Assembly: GCA_003574895.1 (NCBI GenBank) | Contig: PJFB01000012.1 | Coordinates: 62,001 to 126,000, forward strand | Reading direction: 5' to 3' | Source of the DNA: Geobacter sp. | GTDB lineage: Bacteria > Desulfobacterota > Desulfuromonadia > Geobacterales > Pseudopelobacteraceae | DNA length: 64,000 nucleotides | Shown here: piece after piece, positions 26,382 to 35,814 of the stretch | How the letters are laid out: every line of letters starts with the position of its first letter | Position numbering within the stretch: position 1 is the stretch's first letter | Made by a program: the position numbers and the translations under genes | Notes under the pieces: model-generated | Database searches by the model: none | What the model saw: only the letters and a program-made list of their open reading frames with translations | What the model was told of the DNA's origin: nothing

Positions 26382-28571
26382 ATGCCAACACCACTGGACG
26401 TGGTCATTGTATGGCACATGCACCAGCCGTACTACAAGGACCCTCTGAAAAACGAGTACGCGCTTCCCTGGACCTATCTGCACGGCATCAAGGATTACTT
26501 CGACATGCCGGCCATTGTCGAGGACACCCCCGGAGCCCGGGCGGTCTTCAACCTTGTGCCGTCATTGATCGAACAGCTCCTGGACTATGCCGCAGGCACC
26601 GCTGTCGATCCCTTCCTGGAAAAAGGGAAGGCATCCCCTGCCGACCTGGGGGAGGATGACCGCGTCTTCCTGCTGGAAAACTTCTTTTCCGCCAATCGCC
26701 AGCGGATGATCGAGCCTTCCCGCCGTTACCTGGAGCTGTTGTACATGGCCGGCGAGGGAAGGCCCGGCAGCGCCCGGGACCGGGTGCGGCATTTTTCCGA
26801 CCAGGACCTGCTGGATCTGCAGGTCTGGTTTTTCCTGGCCTGGACCGGCGAGGCTGCCCGCAGCCGTTATCCGGCCTTTGGCGAATTGCTGGCCAAAGGT
26901 GAGGATTTCACGGCCAGCGACAAGGAGCTGCTCTTCGCCACCCAGCAGGAACTGTTGCAAGCCACCATACCGCTATACAAACGGCTGCACGAAGAGGGGC
27001 GCATCGAGCTGGCCGTTTCCCCCTATTACCACCCGATCCTGCCGCTTTTATGCGACATCAGCAGCGCCAGGCCGGCCATGCCACGGGTAAAGCTGCCGCT
27101 GGAGCAATTCCGCCACCCCGAAGACGCCAAGGCACAGATCCGGCTGGGCATCGAATATTTCCAGAAGATCTTCGGTTTCAAACCAAAAGGTATGTGGCCG
27201 TCGGAAGGGTCGGTCAGCAACGAAACGATCGGAATCATCGCCGAATGCGGCATCGGCTGGATCGCCACCGATGAGGAGATCCTGGCCAAGAGCCTGGAGG
27301 GGGGGCTGGGCGACCACAAGGAGCGGCTCTATCGCCCCTGGCGTTTTGCCAGCCAGCAAGGGGAGGTGGGCGCATTTTTCCGCGATCACCAGCTCTCTGA
27401 CCTGGTGGGATTTACCTATTCCCAGTGGGATGCGCGCCGGGCCGCCGCTGATTTCTACAATCGGCTGGTCGCCATTAAAGGGCGCATAGGCGGTGAGGGG
27501 CGGGTGATCCCGATCATCCTCGATGGCGAAAATGCCTGGGAATATTACTCCAACAATGCCTATGACTTTCTGCAGGGGATGTACCGCCGCATTGCCGATG
27601 CGCCCGAGCTGAATCTGACCACCTGCAGCGATATCATGGCCCGCACCAGCTTTGATGGCCGGCTGCACGGCATCCATCCCGGCTCGTGGATCAACGCCAA
27701 CTATGGCATCTGGATCGGCCATCCCGAGGAGAATCTGGCCTGGGACATCCTGGCGCGGGCGCGCAATGCCGCGGTTTCCAACAATCCGGAGGTGGCGGCT
27801 GCCTTGAGCAGCGGCAACCCGCCAGACGATGGGGCTGCCGGGATGATCTGCCGTTCACTTTATGCCGCCGAAGGGAGCGACTGGTTCTGGTGGTATGGCG
27901 ACGACCATTTCTCGCCCCATAGCGACCGTTTCGACCGCCTCTTCCGTCAGCACCTCACAAACGTTTACCGCCTACTTGCCCTGGATGTGCCGCGGGACCT
28001 GCTGGAGCCGATCAAGAAGAAGAGTCCGGCCGGACTGATCCGCGAGCCGGCCGCCTTTATAGAGCCGGAGATCAACGGGCGGATCAGCGACTATTTCGAA
28101 TGGCTGGCCGCCGGCCTCTACGACCTGACCCGGCAGGGTTCGGCCATGCATTCCTCGGATCGCATGTTGCAGAGCTTCTATTACGGCTACAACAAGGACA
28201 TGCTCTTTTTCCGCATCGACGGCATCCAGGAATTTTCCCGCCTGCTCCGCGATATCGATGTCCTGAATCTGCACCTGATCTATGACCGGGAATTCCGGCT
28301 CCCCTTGCAGGTACGCAATGACGAAGGTCTGCTGCTGGTCAAGGAGAACAATGTCTGGGTGCCCACCTGCGGCCACTGCCGCTGGAATATCGGCAAAATC
28401 TGCGAAATCTGCGTCCCGTTGAGCTGCATCAAACTGACACCCAAGAGCAAGCTGTTCGCCTATGTCACCCTGGTGCGGGACAACGAGGAACTTGGCCGCT
28501 GGCCGTCCGATGCGCCGCTGATGCTGTATTACGCGGGGCAGGAACTGGAGCTGGATAACTGGTTGATATAG
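26382..28571 (+). CDS. Glycoside hydrolase family 57 protein
   Basis: 729 residues from the ATG after GAAAGAGGT. GH57 conserved regions are present: WHMHQPYY (11-18), GMWPSEGS with E275 as the likely nucleophile, GWIATDEEI, and ILDGENAWE with D381 as the likely acid/base. The family acts on alpha-glucans (amylase, glucanotransferase or branching activity); which one is not clear. The C-terminal region carries CGHC, CEIC and one more Cys within about 20 residues, perhaps a zinc site. No signal peptide, so cytoplasmic. It forms an operon with the nucleotidyltransferase. Confidence 0.92.
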   Translation: MPTPLDVVIVWHMHQPYYKDPLKNEYALPWTYLHGIKDYFDMPAIVEDTPGARAVFNLVPSLIEQLLDYAAGTAVDPFLEKGKASPADLGEDDRVFLLENFFSANRQRMIEPSRRYLELLYMAGEGRPGSARDRVRHFSDQDLLDLQVWFFLAWTGEAARSRYPAFGELLAKGEDFTASDKELLFATQQELLQATIPLYKRLHEEGRIELAVSPYYHPILPLLCDISSARPAMPRVKLPLEQFRHPEDAKAQIRLGIEYFQKIFGFKPKGMWPSEGSVSNETIGIIAECGIGWIATDEEILAKSLEGGLGDHKERLYRPWRFASQQGEVGAFFRDHQLSDLVGFTYSQWDARRAAADFYNRLVAIKGRIGGEGRVIPIILDGENAWEYYSNNAYDFLQGMYRRIADAPELNLTTCSDIMARTSFDGRLHGIHPGSWINANYGIWIGHPEENLAWDILARARNAAVSNNPEVAAALSSGNPPDDGAAGMICRSLYAAEGSDWFWWYGDDHFSPHSDRFDRLFRQHLTNVYRLLALDVPRDLLEPIKKKSPAGLIREPAAFIEPEINGRISDYFEWLAAGLYDLTRQGSAMHSSDRMLQSFYYGYNKDMLFFRIDGIQEFSRLLRDIDVLNLHLIYDREFRLPLQVRNDEGLLLVKENNVWVPTCGHCRWNIGKICEICVPLSCIKLTPKSKLFAYVTLVRDNEELGRWPSDAPLMLYYAGQELELDNWLI

Positions 28572-28578
28572 GCTTTGC

Positions 28579-30336
28579 ATGCTGCGTAAAACCGATCACA
28601 TAACCCTCCTCCTCGTTTCCGTGATCCGCCGCGTTTCCATTCCCGGCTGTTATCTTCCGCTGTTCGCCTTGTTGGCCTTATCATGTCTGACACCCCTTAC
28701 CGCAAATGCCGCTGTCCGGACCGTGACGGTCGGCGTCTATGAGAACGCACCCAAGGTCTTCACCTCCGAAAACGGCAAGCCCTCCGGCATCTTTATTGAT
28801 ATCATCGAACAGATAGCAAAGGCCGAAGGCTGGCACCTGCGCTATGTATCCGGCACCTGGGCCGAGGGGTTGGACCGCCTGGCAAAGGGAGAGATCGACC
28901 TCATGCCAGACGTGGCTTATACGGCGGAGCGTGAAAAGCTGTACGCCTTTCACAAGATTCCGGTCCTGTCCGTCTGGTCCCAGGTATATGCCCGCAAAGG
29001 GAGCGGCATCCAGTCCATACTGGACCTGAACGGCAAGCGGGTGGCCGCCCTGGAGAATACGATTCAGCTGCAAACCTTCACCCGGATGACGAACAGCTTC
29101 GGGCTGAAGATCACCTTCATTCCAGTGCCGGATTACAAGACCGAGTTTGCGATGATTGCCGCGGGCAAGGCCGATGCCGGACTTACCAACCGGTTTTACG
29201 GGCTGATGTATGCAAGAAAGGCCGGACTGGAAGATACGCCGATCATGTTCGATCCGGCCCCCTTCTTTTTCGCGGCGCCCAAAAACGCTCCGGGGCAATT
29301 GCTCGCGGCCATCGACCGGCACCTGGGGGAGATGAAAAAAGATCCCGGGTCCGCATATTACGCAGCCATGAAACGATGGACCTCCGAGGAGGTGCACTAT
29401 GCGATCCCTGCCTGGCTGCAACTAGCCGGCCTGGTTTTGGGGGTGGCACTGCTGTCGAGCCTGGCGGCCGGATTCGTGCTGAAGTACCGGGTCGATGCCC
29501 AAACCAGGGAATTGAAGCTGATCAATCAGGAAATGGAGCAGCGCATAGACGAACGCACACTCACGCTGCAGGATACGAACGTAAAATTGCGTGCCGCGCT
29601 GGCCGACCTGGCCATTGCCAAGGAGCGTGCCGAGGCGGCCGACCGGCTGAAATCCGCGTTTCTGGCCACCATGTCCCATGAGTTGCGCACGCCGCTCAAT
29701 TCCATCATCGGCTTTACCGGTATCCTGCTACAGGGCCTGGGGGGACCGGTCAATGACGAGCAGGCCAAGCAGCTCAACATGGTGAAAAACAGCGCCAGTC
29801 ACCTGCTGTCCCTGATCAGCGACATCCTGGACATTTCCAAGATCGAGGCGGGGCAGATGACAGTTGCCATGGAACCGTTCAAGCTCAAGGACTCGATCTA
29901 CAAGGTGGCCCAGAGTGTGCGCCCACTGGCGGAACGAAAGGGGCTGGAACTGTCCGTAGAGGTGGCAGAGGCCGTGGGAGAGGTTAACGGCGACGTACGC
30001 CGTGTGGAGCAGATCCTGTTCAACCTGCTCAGCAACGCGGTCAAGTTCACGGAACAGGGCACTATCTCGGTTCGGTGCGGCCTTGAGGCGGGGAACTGTC
30101 TGACCACCGTAACCGACACCGGCATCGGCATCGAGAGCGAAGACCTGGCAGGCCTGTTCGAGCCCTTTCACCAGATTGACACCGGCCTGAGCCGCAAATA
30201 CGAAGGTACGGGCCTGGGGCTCTCCATCTGCAAGAAACTGGTGGCGCTGATGGGTGGAACCATGCGGGTTGAAAGCAGTCCAGGCAAAGGCAGCACCTTC
30301 GGTTTCACACTACCAGTTGAAAGAAATCAGGCATGA
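28579..30336 (+). CDS. Sensor kinase with periplasmic solute-binding domain
   Basis: 585 residues. A signal peptide-like N-terminus (hydrophobic about 22-37, ending NANA-AVRT) leads to a family 3 solute-binding domain (about 42-270: VGVYENAPKVF..., SGIFIDIIEQIA). A membrane helix (about 275-300), a coiled coil, HisKA (SHELRTPLN, H367) and a HATPase with TDTGIGI and GTGLGLS follow. It resembles BvgS-like amino-acid-sensing kinases without receiver parts. Its last ~240 residues are nearly identical to those of the next kinase. Confidence 0.93.
   Translation: MLRKTDHITLLLVSVIRRVSIPGCYLPLFALLALSCLTPLTANAAVRTVTVGVYENAPKVFTSENGKPSGIFIDIIEQIAKAEGWHLRYVSGTWAEGLDRLAKGEIDLMPDVAYTAEREKLYAFHKIPVLSVWSQVYARKGSGIQSILDLNGKRVAALENTIQLQTFTRMTNSFGLKITFIPVPDYKTEFAMIAAGKADAGLTNRFYGLMYARKAGLEDTPIMFDPAPFFFAAPKNAPGQLLAAIDRHLGEMKKDPGSAYYAAMKRWTSEEVHYAIPAWLQLAGLVLGVALLSSLAAGFVLKYRVDAQTRELKLINQEMEQRIDERTLTLQDTNVKLRAALADLAIAKERAEAADRLKSAFLATMSHELRTPLNSIIGFTGILLQGLGGPVNDEQAKQLNMVKNSASHLLSLISDILDISKIEAGQMTVAMEPFKLKDSIYKVAQSVRPLAERKGLELSVEVAEAVGEVNGDVRRVEQILFNLLSNAVKFTEQGTISVRCGLEAGNCLTTVTDTGIGIESEDLAGLFEPFHQIDTGLSRKYEGTGLGLSICKKLVALMGGTMRVESSPGKGSTFGFTLPVERNQA
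29612..30336 (+). repeat. Duplicated kinase core, copy 1
   Basis: About 725 bp matching 31848-32574 with only 11 differences by eye. Six of these fall in the first 150 bases, and one stretch of more than 300 bases is identical. It covers HisKA, HATPase and the stop. Confidence 0.92.
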
Positions 30337-30432
30337 AGGAGAAGTTCCCCCAATACATGTTAACCTGTAAGGGGATATGACGTACGTGGCGCCCAGAAAA
30401 TGGAAATATTCTAGTACGTGACAGGATTTCTC

Positions 30433-32574
30433 ATGTCCTCTCCAGTCAGACCAGCACCGTCATCCAAAACTCAGGCCTTGATGCAGAGCATCGCCGTTGC
30501 TCTTGCGTATATGGGGACGGCAAAGCTCGGTTTTCTGCTGGCGCTTGAACAGACGAACGCCACCGCCGTATGGCCGCCAACCGGGATTGCCCTGGCGTCG
30601 TGTCTTGTTTTCGGAATTCGCATCTGGCCAGGCATCTTTCTCGGAGCCTTCCTTTCCAACCTTCTGGTGCTGGCAACCGGCCATTTTCCATCAATGCCCG
30701 CCCTATTGACAGCACTGGGCACTGCGGGCGGGAACACCCTGGAAGCGGTGGCCGGTGCCTATCTCATCAGCCGTTTCATATCAGGCAAGCTTCCATTCGA
30801 CCGCACTCTGGACACCATGCGCTTCATTCTGCTGGGGGCGCTTGCAAGCCCGCTGATCAGTGCAACAATCGGGACCACCGGCTTCTGCCTCTACAGCAGC
30901 GACTGGTCGCGTTACCCGCGGATGTGGTTGACCTGGTGGCTGGGCGATGCGGTTGGCGTCCTTGTCTTTGCCCCATTGCTTCTAACGTGGGAGAAACGTC
31001 GCGCCCTTTGTTGGGACAAAAAGCGGGCCGCCGAAGCAGCCACCCTTCTGGTCCTTTTCCTGCTTGTGGAATTGATCATTTTCCGCTTGAACTTTCCCTT
31101 GGAATATCTGATTTTCCCTGTCCTGTTCTGGACCGCCTTCCGCTTCGGACAATTCGAGACCGCTGCCACCGTGGCACTGGTCATGGCGACATTTCTGCTC
31201 TGGACCGTAAAGGGATTGGGCCCCTTTGCCGGCAAGACCATCAACAGCTCTCTTCTTTTTCTGCAATCCTATCTCGGCGTGGCAGCGGCCTCCACCCTGC
31301 TTCTCTCGACTCTCATCAATTCCCGCAACCGTGCGGAGGAGGCACTCAGGGCATCAGAGGAGAAATTCAGGAATCTTTTCGAAAGTGCGCCGATCGGCAT
31401 TTTCCAGTCCACCGCCGCCGGCAGGTTCGGCAGCATCAATAAAACACTCGCCGCCATGTTCAGCTACTCCTCCACGCAGGAAATGATCAGTGAGGTGACC
31501 GACATTCCCCACCAGATCTTCGTCATTCCCGAGCAAAGGGATGTCATCCTTGACAAGGCCCGCAATGCCAAGGACTACGTCCGTGAAGAGATCGCATATC
31601 GCCGTAAAGACGGCTCGGAATTCATTGCCAACCTCTACATGAGGATGTTGCACGACAGCAATGGCGTTGCCGCCAAGCTGGAAGGTTTTGTGGAGGACAT
31701 TACCGAGCGCAAACAAGCTGAGAATAGTGTGCGGGAATACCAGGACAACCTGGAAAAACTGGTCAGTGCGCGGACGGCCGAACTGCAGGCATCAAATGAG
31801 CGCTTGACCATGGAGATCGAAGAGCGCGCCAGGGCCGAACATGAACTTTCCATTGCCAAGGAGCGCGCCGAGGCGGCCGACCGGCTGAAATCGGCGTTTC
31901 TGGCCACCATGTCCCATGAGTTGCGCACGCCGCTCAATTCCATCATCGGCTTTACCGGCATCCTGCTGCAGGGCTTGGGGGGACCGATCAATGACGAGCA
32001 GGCCAAGCAGCTCAACATGGTGAAAAACAGCGCCAGTCACCTGCTGTCCCTTATCAGCGACATCCTGGACATTTCCAAGATCGAGGCGGGGCAGATGACA
32101 GTTGCCATGGAACCGTTCAAGCTCAAGGACTCGATCTACAAGGTGGCCCAGAGTGTGCGCCCACTGGCGGAACGAAAGGGGCTGGAACTTTCCGTAGAGG
32201 TGGCAGAGGCCGTGGGAGAGGTTAACGGCGACGTACGCCGTGTGGAGCAGATCCTGTTCAACCTGCTCAGCAACGCGGTCAAGTTCACGGAACAGGGCAC
32301 TATCTCGGTTCGGTGCGGCCTTGAGGCGGGGAACTGTCTGACCACCGTAACCGACACCGGCATCGGCATCGAGAGCGAAGACCTGGCAGGCCTGTTCGAG
32401 CCCTTTCACCAGATTGACACCGGCCTGAGCCGCAAATACGAAGGTACGGGCCTGGGGCTCTCCATCTGCAAGAAACTGGTGGCGCTGATGGGTGGAACCA
32501 TGCGGGTTGAAAGCAGTCCGGGCAAAGGCAGCACCTTCGGTTTCACACTACCAGTTGAAAGGAACCAGGCATGA
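30433..32574 (+). CDS. MASE1-PAS sensor histidine kinase
   Basis: 713 residues from the ATG with AGGA six bases upstream; a GTG at 30418 has no such site. An N-terminal MASE1-like membrane domain (about 15-305, 8-10 helices; WPPTGIALA, WWLGDAVGVLVFAPL) is followed by a PAS domain (about 310-440), a coiled coil, HisKA (H495) and HATPase. The catalytic part copies that of the preceding kinase. The stop overlaps the next receiver (ATGA). Confidence 0.93.
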   Translation: MSSPVRPAPSSKTQALMQSIAVALAYMGTAKLGFLLALEQTNATAVWPPTGIALASCLVFGIRIWPGIFLGAFLSNLLVLATGHFPSMPALLTALGTAGGNTLEAVAGAYLISRFISGKLPFDRTLDTMRFILLGALASPLISATIGTTGFCLYSSDWSRYPRMWLTWWLGDAVGVLVFAPLLLTWEKRRALCWDKKRAAEAATLLVLFLLVELIIFRLNFPLEYLIFPVLFWTAFRFGQFETAATVALVMATFLLWTVKGLGPFAGKTINSSLLFLQSYLGVAAASTLLLSTLINSRNRAEEALRASEEKFRNLFESAPIGIFQSTAAGRFGSINKTLAAMFSYSSTQEMISEVTDIPHQIFVIPEQRDVILDKARNAKDYVREEIAYRRKDGSEFIANLYMRMLHDSNGVAAKLEGFVEDITERKQAENSVREYQDNLEKLVSARTAELQASNERLTMEIEERARAEHELSIAKERAEAADRLKSAFLATMSHELRTPLNSIIGFTGILLQGLGGPINDEQAKQLNMVKNSASHLLSLISDILDISKIEAGQMTVAMEPFKLKDSIYKVAQSVRPLAERKGLELSVEVAEAVGEVNGDVRRVEQILFNLLSNAVKFTEQGTISVRCGLEAGNCLTTVTDTGIGIESEDLAGLFEPFHQIDTGLSRKYEGTGLGLSICKKLVALMGGTMRVESSPGKGSTFGFTLPVERNQA
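31848..32574 (+). repeat. Duplicated kinase core, copy 2
   Basis: Near-identical to 29612-30336; see that entry. The two copies are separated by about 1.5 kb of unrelated sensor-coding sequence, so only the output module was copied or kept homogeneous. Confidence 0.92.
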
Positions 32575-32948
32575 AAACTAAAATCCTGTATATCGAGGAC
32601 AACGAACAGAACATGTATCTGGTCACATTTATTCTTGAAAAACACGGCTATGAGATCTGCGCCGCCACTGACGGGCAGGAGGGGATTGATCTGGCAGCCA
32701 GGATCAGGCCCGATCTGATACTGCTGGATATCCAACTGCCGTGTATGGACGGCTATACCGTTGCCAGGCAACTCCGTACAAATCCGGATCTGGCGGCCAT
32801 TCCGATTGTGGCGGTCACATCCTATGCCATGGCAGGAGATCGCGACAAGGCGCTTGCTGCCGGGTGCAACGGCTATATCGAAAAACCGATCAACCCGGAT
32901 ACCTTTGTGCTGCAGATAGAGCAGCATCTCCCAAAGCAGGAAGAGTGA
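32571..32948 (+). CDS. Single-domain response regulator
   Basis: 125 residues: a receiver with E9-D10, phospho-acceptor D53 (LLDIQLPCMDG), a Thr in VAVTSYAM and a Lys in YIEKPI. It is of the DivK/CheY type without output domain and overlaps the upstream kinase by 4 bases. It is probably the first phosphate acceptor of the MASE1 kinase. Confidence 0.94.
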   Translation: MKTKILYIEDNEQNMYLVTFILEKHGYEICAATDGQEGIDLAARIRPDLILLDIQLPCMDGYTVARQLRTNPDLAAIPIVAVTSYAMAGDRDKALAAGCNGYIEKPINPDTFVLQIEQHLPKQEE

Positions 32949-32957
32949 GGAAAGATC

Positions 32958-34643
32958 ATGCAAAGCATTCTGATTGTCGATGACATTGCCGAAAACCGCT
33001 ATTTCCTGGAAGTGCTTCTGAAGGGAAACGGTTTTGAAGTGCGCTCGGCCAGCAATGGCGCCGAGGCGCTGGAGTCGGCCCGAATGACTCCACCGGACCT
33101 GGTCGTGTCCGACATCCTCATGCCGGTTATGGATGGCTATGCCCTCTGCCGGAAATGGCGTGCGGACGAGCGCCTCAAGCAGATACCGTTCATATTTTAC
33201 ACCGCTACCTTCACCGATCAAAAGGATGAGGCGCTGGCGCTCAGCCTGGGGGCCAACCGTTTCGTCATCAAGCCTCTGGAACCGCAAGCGCTGATGGAGA
33301 TCATCCGCGAGGTGCTGACTGCCTCCCGTAGCGGCCAGTTGGGAGCAGCCGACTTGCCCAGACAAGAAGGCGAATTCCTCAAGGAGTACAACGAGGCGCT
33401 GTTCCGCAAACTGGAAAAGAAAATGGCCGACCTGGAACGGGCACACCAGGAGCTTCAGCAAACCATGGCAGAGCAGAAGCGCCTGGAGGAGCAACTCCGC
33501 CAGGTGCAGAAGATGGAGGCCATCGGTCGTTTTTCCGCCGGGATCGCCCACGATTTTAATAACATTTTGACCGTCATCTCCGGTTTTGGCTCCATGATGC
33601 AGGTAAAGATGCCCATGGATGACCCCCAACGGGGCAGGCTGGATCATATCCTTGCTGCGGCTGAGCGGGCCAAGAACCTGACCCGCAGCCTGTTGACCTT
33701 CAGCAGGAAACAGGAGATGGAACTGAAACAGCTGAATCTCAACGACTGCATCAGAAATGTGGAAATTTTTCTCCGCCGGATCATTGGCGAAGACATCAAG
33801 CTGGTGGTTTCCCTAAGCGGAGAAGACATACCGATCATTGCCGATGGCGGGCATATCGAGCAGGTGTTGATGAACCTGGCGACAAATGCGCGGGACGCCA
33901 TGCCTGATGGCGGCATTCTCTCGATCAGCACGGACCTTGTGGATATCGATGAGGGATTTATCCGGATGCACGGCTACGGAACGCTGGGGCGCAATGTGGT
34001 CCTCACGGTTGCCGACAACGGCGTTGGTATGGACGCGGCGACCCGCCAGCAGATCTTCGAACCTTTTTTTACCACCAAAGAGACCGGCACCGGTACCGGG
34101 CTGGGTCTTTCGATAATTTATGGCATTGTACAACAACATAAGGGTTACATCAGCGTCTACAGCGAACCGGGCCGGGGCACCACGTTCAGAATACTGCTGC
34201 CAGTCATCGAGGGCGATGTGCTTCCGCAAGATACGGCGTTGAACCACCAACCACTACGGGGCGGACAGGAAACCATCCTGGTAGTTGACGATGAAGCCGC
34301 CATCAGGGAATATCTTGAGATGTTCCTGACAAGTCTTGGCTACAACGTACTACTGGCAGGAGACGGGCATGAAGCAATCGACGTATTCCGTGAAAATGCC
34401 GAAAACGTCGATCTGGTGCTGATTGATGTTGTCATGCCGAACATGAAGGGTAGCGAGGCGGCCCGGGAGCTCAGACGTATCAGGAGCGACCTGAAAATCA
34501 TCTTCACCAGCGGCTACCAGAACGACCTCGTCCATAAACAAAAACTGCTCGAAGAAGGCATGCAGCTTCTCATGAAACCGTTGTTGCCAACCGATCTTGC
34601 CGGAGTACTGAGAACTGTCCTGGACAGTGCAATAGACAAATAA
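32958..34643 (+). CDS. Hybrid kinase: receiver-HisKA-HATPase-receiver
   Basis: 561 residues, cytoplasmic. N-terminal receiver (DD 8-9, D52), coiled coil (about 135-180), HisKA ([16 protein letters not shown]198), HATPase ([24 protein letters not shown]) and C-terminal receiver (D490, VLIDVVMPN). With receivers at both ends it can take phosphate from the upstream kinases and pass it on. It starts 9 bases after the single-domain receiver and ends the signalling cluster. Confidence 0.94.
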   Translation: MQSILIVDDIAENRYFLEVLLKGNGFEVRSASNGAEALESARMTPPDLVVSDILMPVMDGYALCRKWRADERLKQIPFIFYTATFTDQKDEALALSLGANRFVIKPLEPQALMEIIREVLTASRSGQLGAADLPRQEGEFLKEYNEALFRKLEKKMADLERAHQELQQTMAEQKRLEEQLRQVQKMEAIGRFSAGIAHDFNNILTVISGFGSMMQVKMPMDDPQRGRLDHILAAAERAKNLTRSLLTFSRKQEMELKQLNLNDCIRNVEIFLRRIIGEDIKLVVSLSGEDIPIIADGGHIEQVLMNLATNARDAMPDGGILSISTDLVDIDEGFIRMHGYGTLGRNVVLTVADNGVGMDAATRQQIFEPFFTTKETGTGTGLGLSIIYGIVQQHKGYISVYSEPGRGTTFRILLPVIEGDVLPQDTALNHQPLRGGQETILVVDDEAAIREYLEMFLTSLGYNVLLAGDGHEAIDVFRENAENVDLVLIDVVMPNMKGSEAARELRRIRSDLKIIFTSGYQNDLVHKQKLLEEGMQLLMKPLLPTDLAGVLRTVLDSAIDK

Positions 34644-34735
34644 TCTTATGTTTCTTTTGGATTCAGGGAATTTCCACTGAACATTTATCGAATACTGTTG
34701 TATGAATTGATAAAAGAAAACGACAAGGAGCTCAC

Positions 34736-35761
34736 ATGTCCGAACTACGCTGGGATCCGATTAAACTCCACTGGGTGATCATTGCCACCGAGCGCGGCCG
34801 GCGGCCGCGGGACTTCCTGGTGGAGCCCGATGACACCGGCATGACAGCCTGCCCGTTCTGCTACGGCAATGAGGACAAGACGCCAACGGAGATATTCGCC
34901 ATCCGGCCCAGCGGGATTCCCAACGCCGCCAACTGGCGGGTGCGGGTAATCCCCAACAAATATCCCGCTTTGAGGGTAGAGGGCGAGCTCAACAACCGCG
35001 GCTTCGGTCTTTACGACGTGATGAACGGCATCGGCGCCCATGAGGTGATCATAGAAACACCCGATCACAAACGATCGCTGGCTGACCTGACGCCCAGCGA
35101 AATTACCGATGTACTGACCGCCTACCGTGCCCGTTACCTGGACCTGCGCCGGGACTTCCGTTTCCGCTACATGGTGCTCTTCAAAAACCATGGCAAAAGG
35201 GCCGGCGCAACACTGGCCCATTCCCACAGCCAATTGATCGCGGTGCCTCTCATGCCTCCGGTGGCGTCAACCCAGCTCAAGGTGGCACGCAACTATTTCA
35301 ACAACAAGGAACGCTGCATATTTTGCGACCTGATCAATTTTGAACTGCGCGAAGGCACCAGGGTGGTGCGCGAATTCTCCAACTTCGTGACCATGACCCC
35401 TTACGCCTCCAGTTCGCCCTTCGAATTGCGGCTCTTTCCCAAGCGGCACAGCCACGACTTTGCCCTGATGAACGATGCCCAATTGGCCGAACTGGCCGTG
35501 GCCATGAAGGACATGCTGCTCAGGGTCAAGCAGGTATTACGTGACGCGCCCTATAACTTCATCCTCCACACCGCGCCCCCAATGCACCGCCGTCCGGGCA
35601 AACCGGGCCACTGGAGCTCACTGGAATACGACTATCACTGGCATATCGAACTGGTGCCGCGCCTGACCCAGGTGGCCGGTTTCGAATGGGGCACGGGCTT
35701 CTACATCAACCCCACATCCCCCGAGGATGCGGCCCAGTTCCTGCGCGAGGCGGAGGTATAG
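34736..35761 (+). CDS. galT: Galactose-1-phosphate uridylyltransferase
   Basis: 341 residues. The nucleotide-transfer motif HSHSQ (162-166) contains the covalent His164. A zinc-type CPFC pair (near residue 40) and a second one (CIFC) fit the GalT class I fold. It exchanges UMP between UDP-glucose and galactose-1-phosphate. SD AAGGAG precedes the ATG. In related bacteria such GalT-like enzymes may act on other hexose-1-phosphates in glycogen or trehalose metabolism; the GH57 and nucleotidyltransferase genes nearby make that possible. Confidence 0.93.
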   Translation: MSELRWDPIKLHWVIIATERGRRPRDFLVEPDDTGMTACPFCYGNEDKTPTEIFAIRPSGIPNAANWRVRVIPNKYPALRVEGELNNRGFGLYDVMNGIGAHEVIIETPDHKRSLADLTPSEITDVLTAYRARYLDLRRDFRFRYMVLFKNHGKRAGATLAHSHSQLIAVPLMPPVASTQLKVARNYFNNKERCIFCDLINFELREGTRVVREFSNFVTMTPYASSSPFELRLFPKRHSHDFALMNDAQLAELAVAMKDMLLRVKQVLRDAPYNFILHTAPPMHRRPGKPGHWSSLEYDYHWHIELVPRLTQVAGFEWGTGFYINPTSPEDAAQFLREAEV

Positions 35762-35773
35762 ATCGGACTTGCC

Positions 35774-35814
35774 GAAGTTCTGTCCATGCCCAACAGGGCG
35801 GTTTTTAGAACTTC
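35774..35814. terminator. Hairpin between convergent galT and porin genes
   Basis: Nested inverted repeats: GAAGTTCT/AGAACTTC outside, GCCC/GGGC inside, with GGTTTTT on the plus strand. It overlaps the stop codon of the porin gene. Likely ends the galT transcript. Confidence 0.55.
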
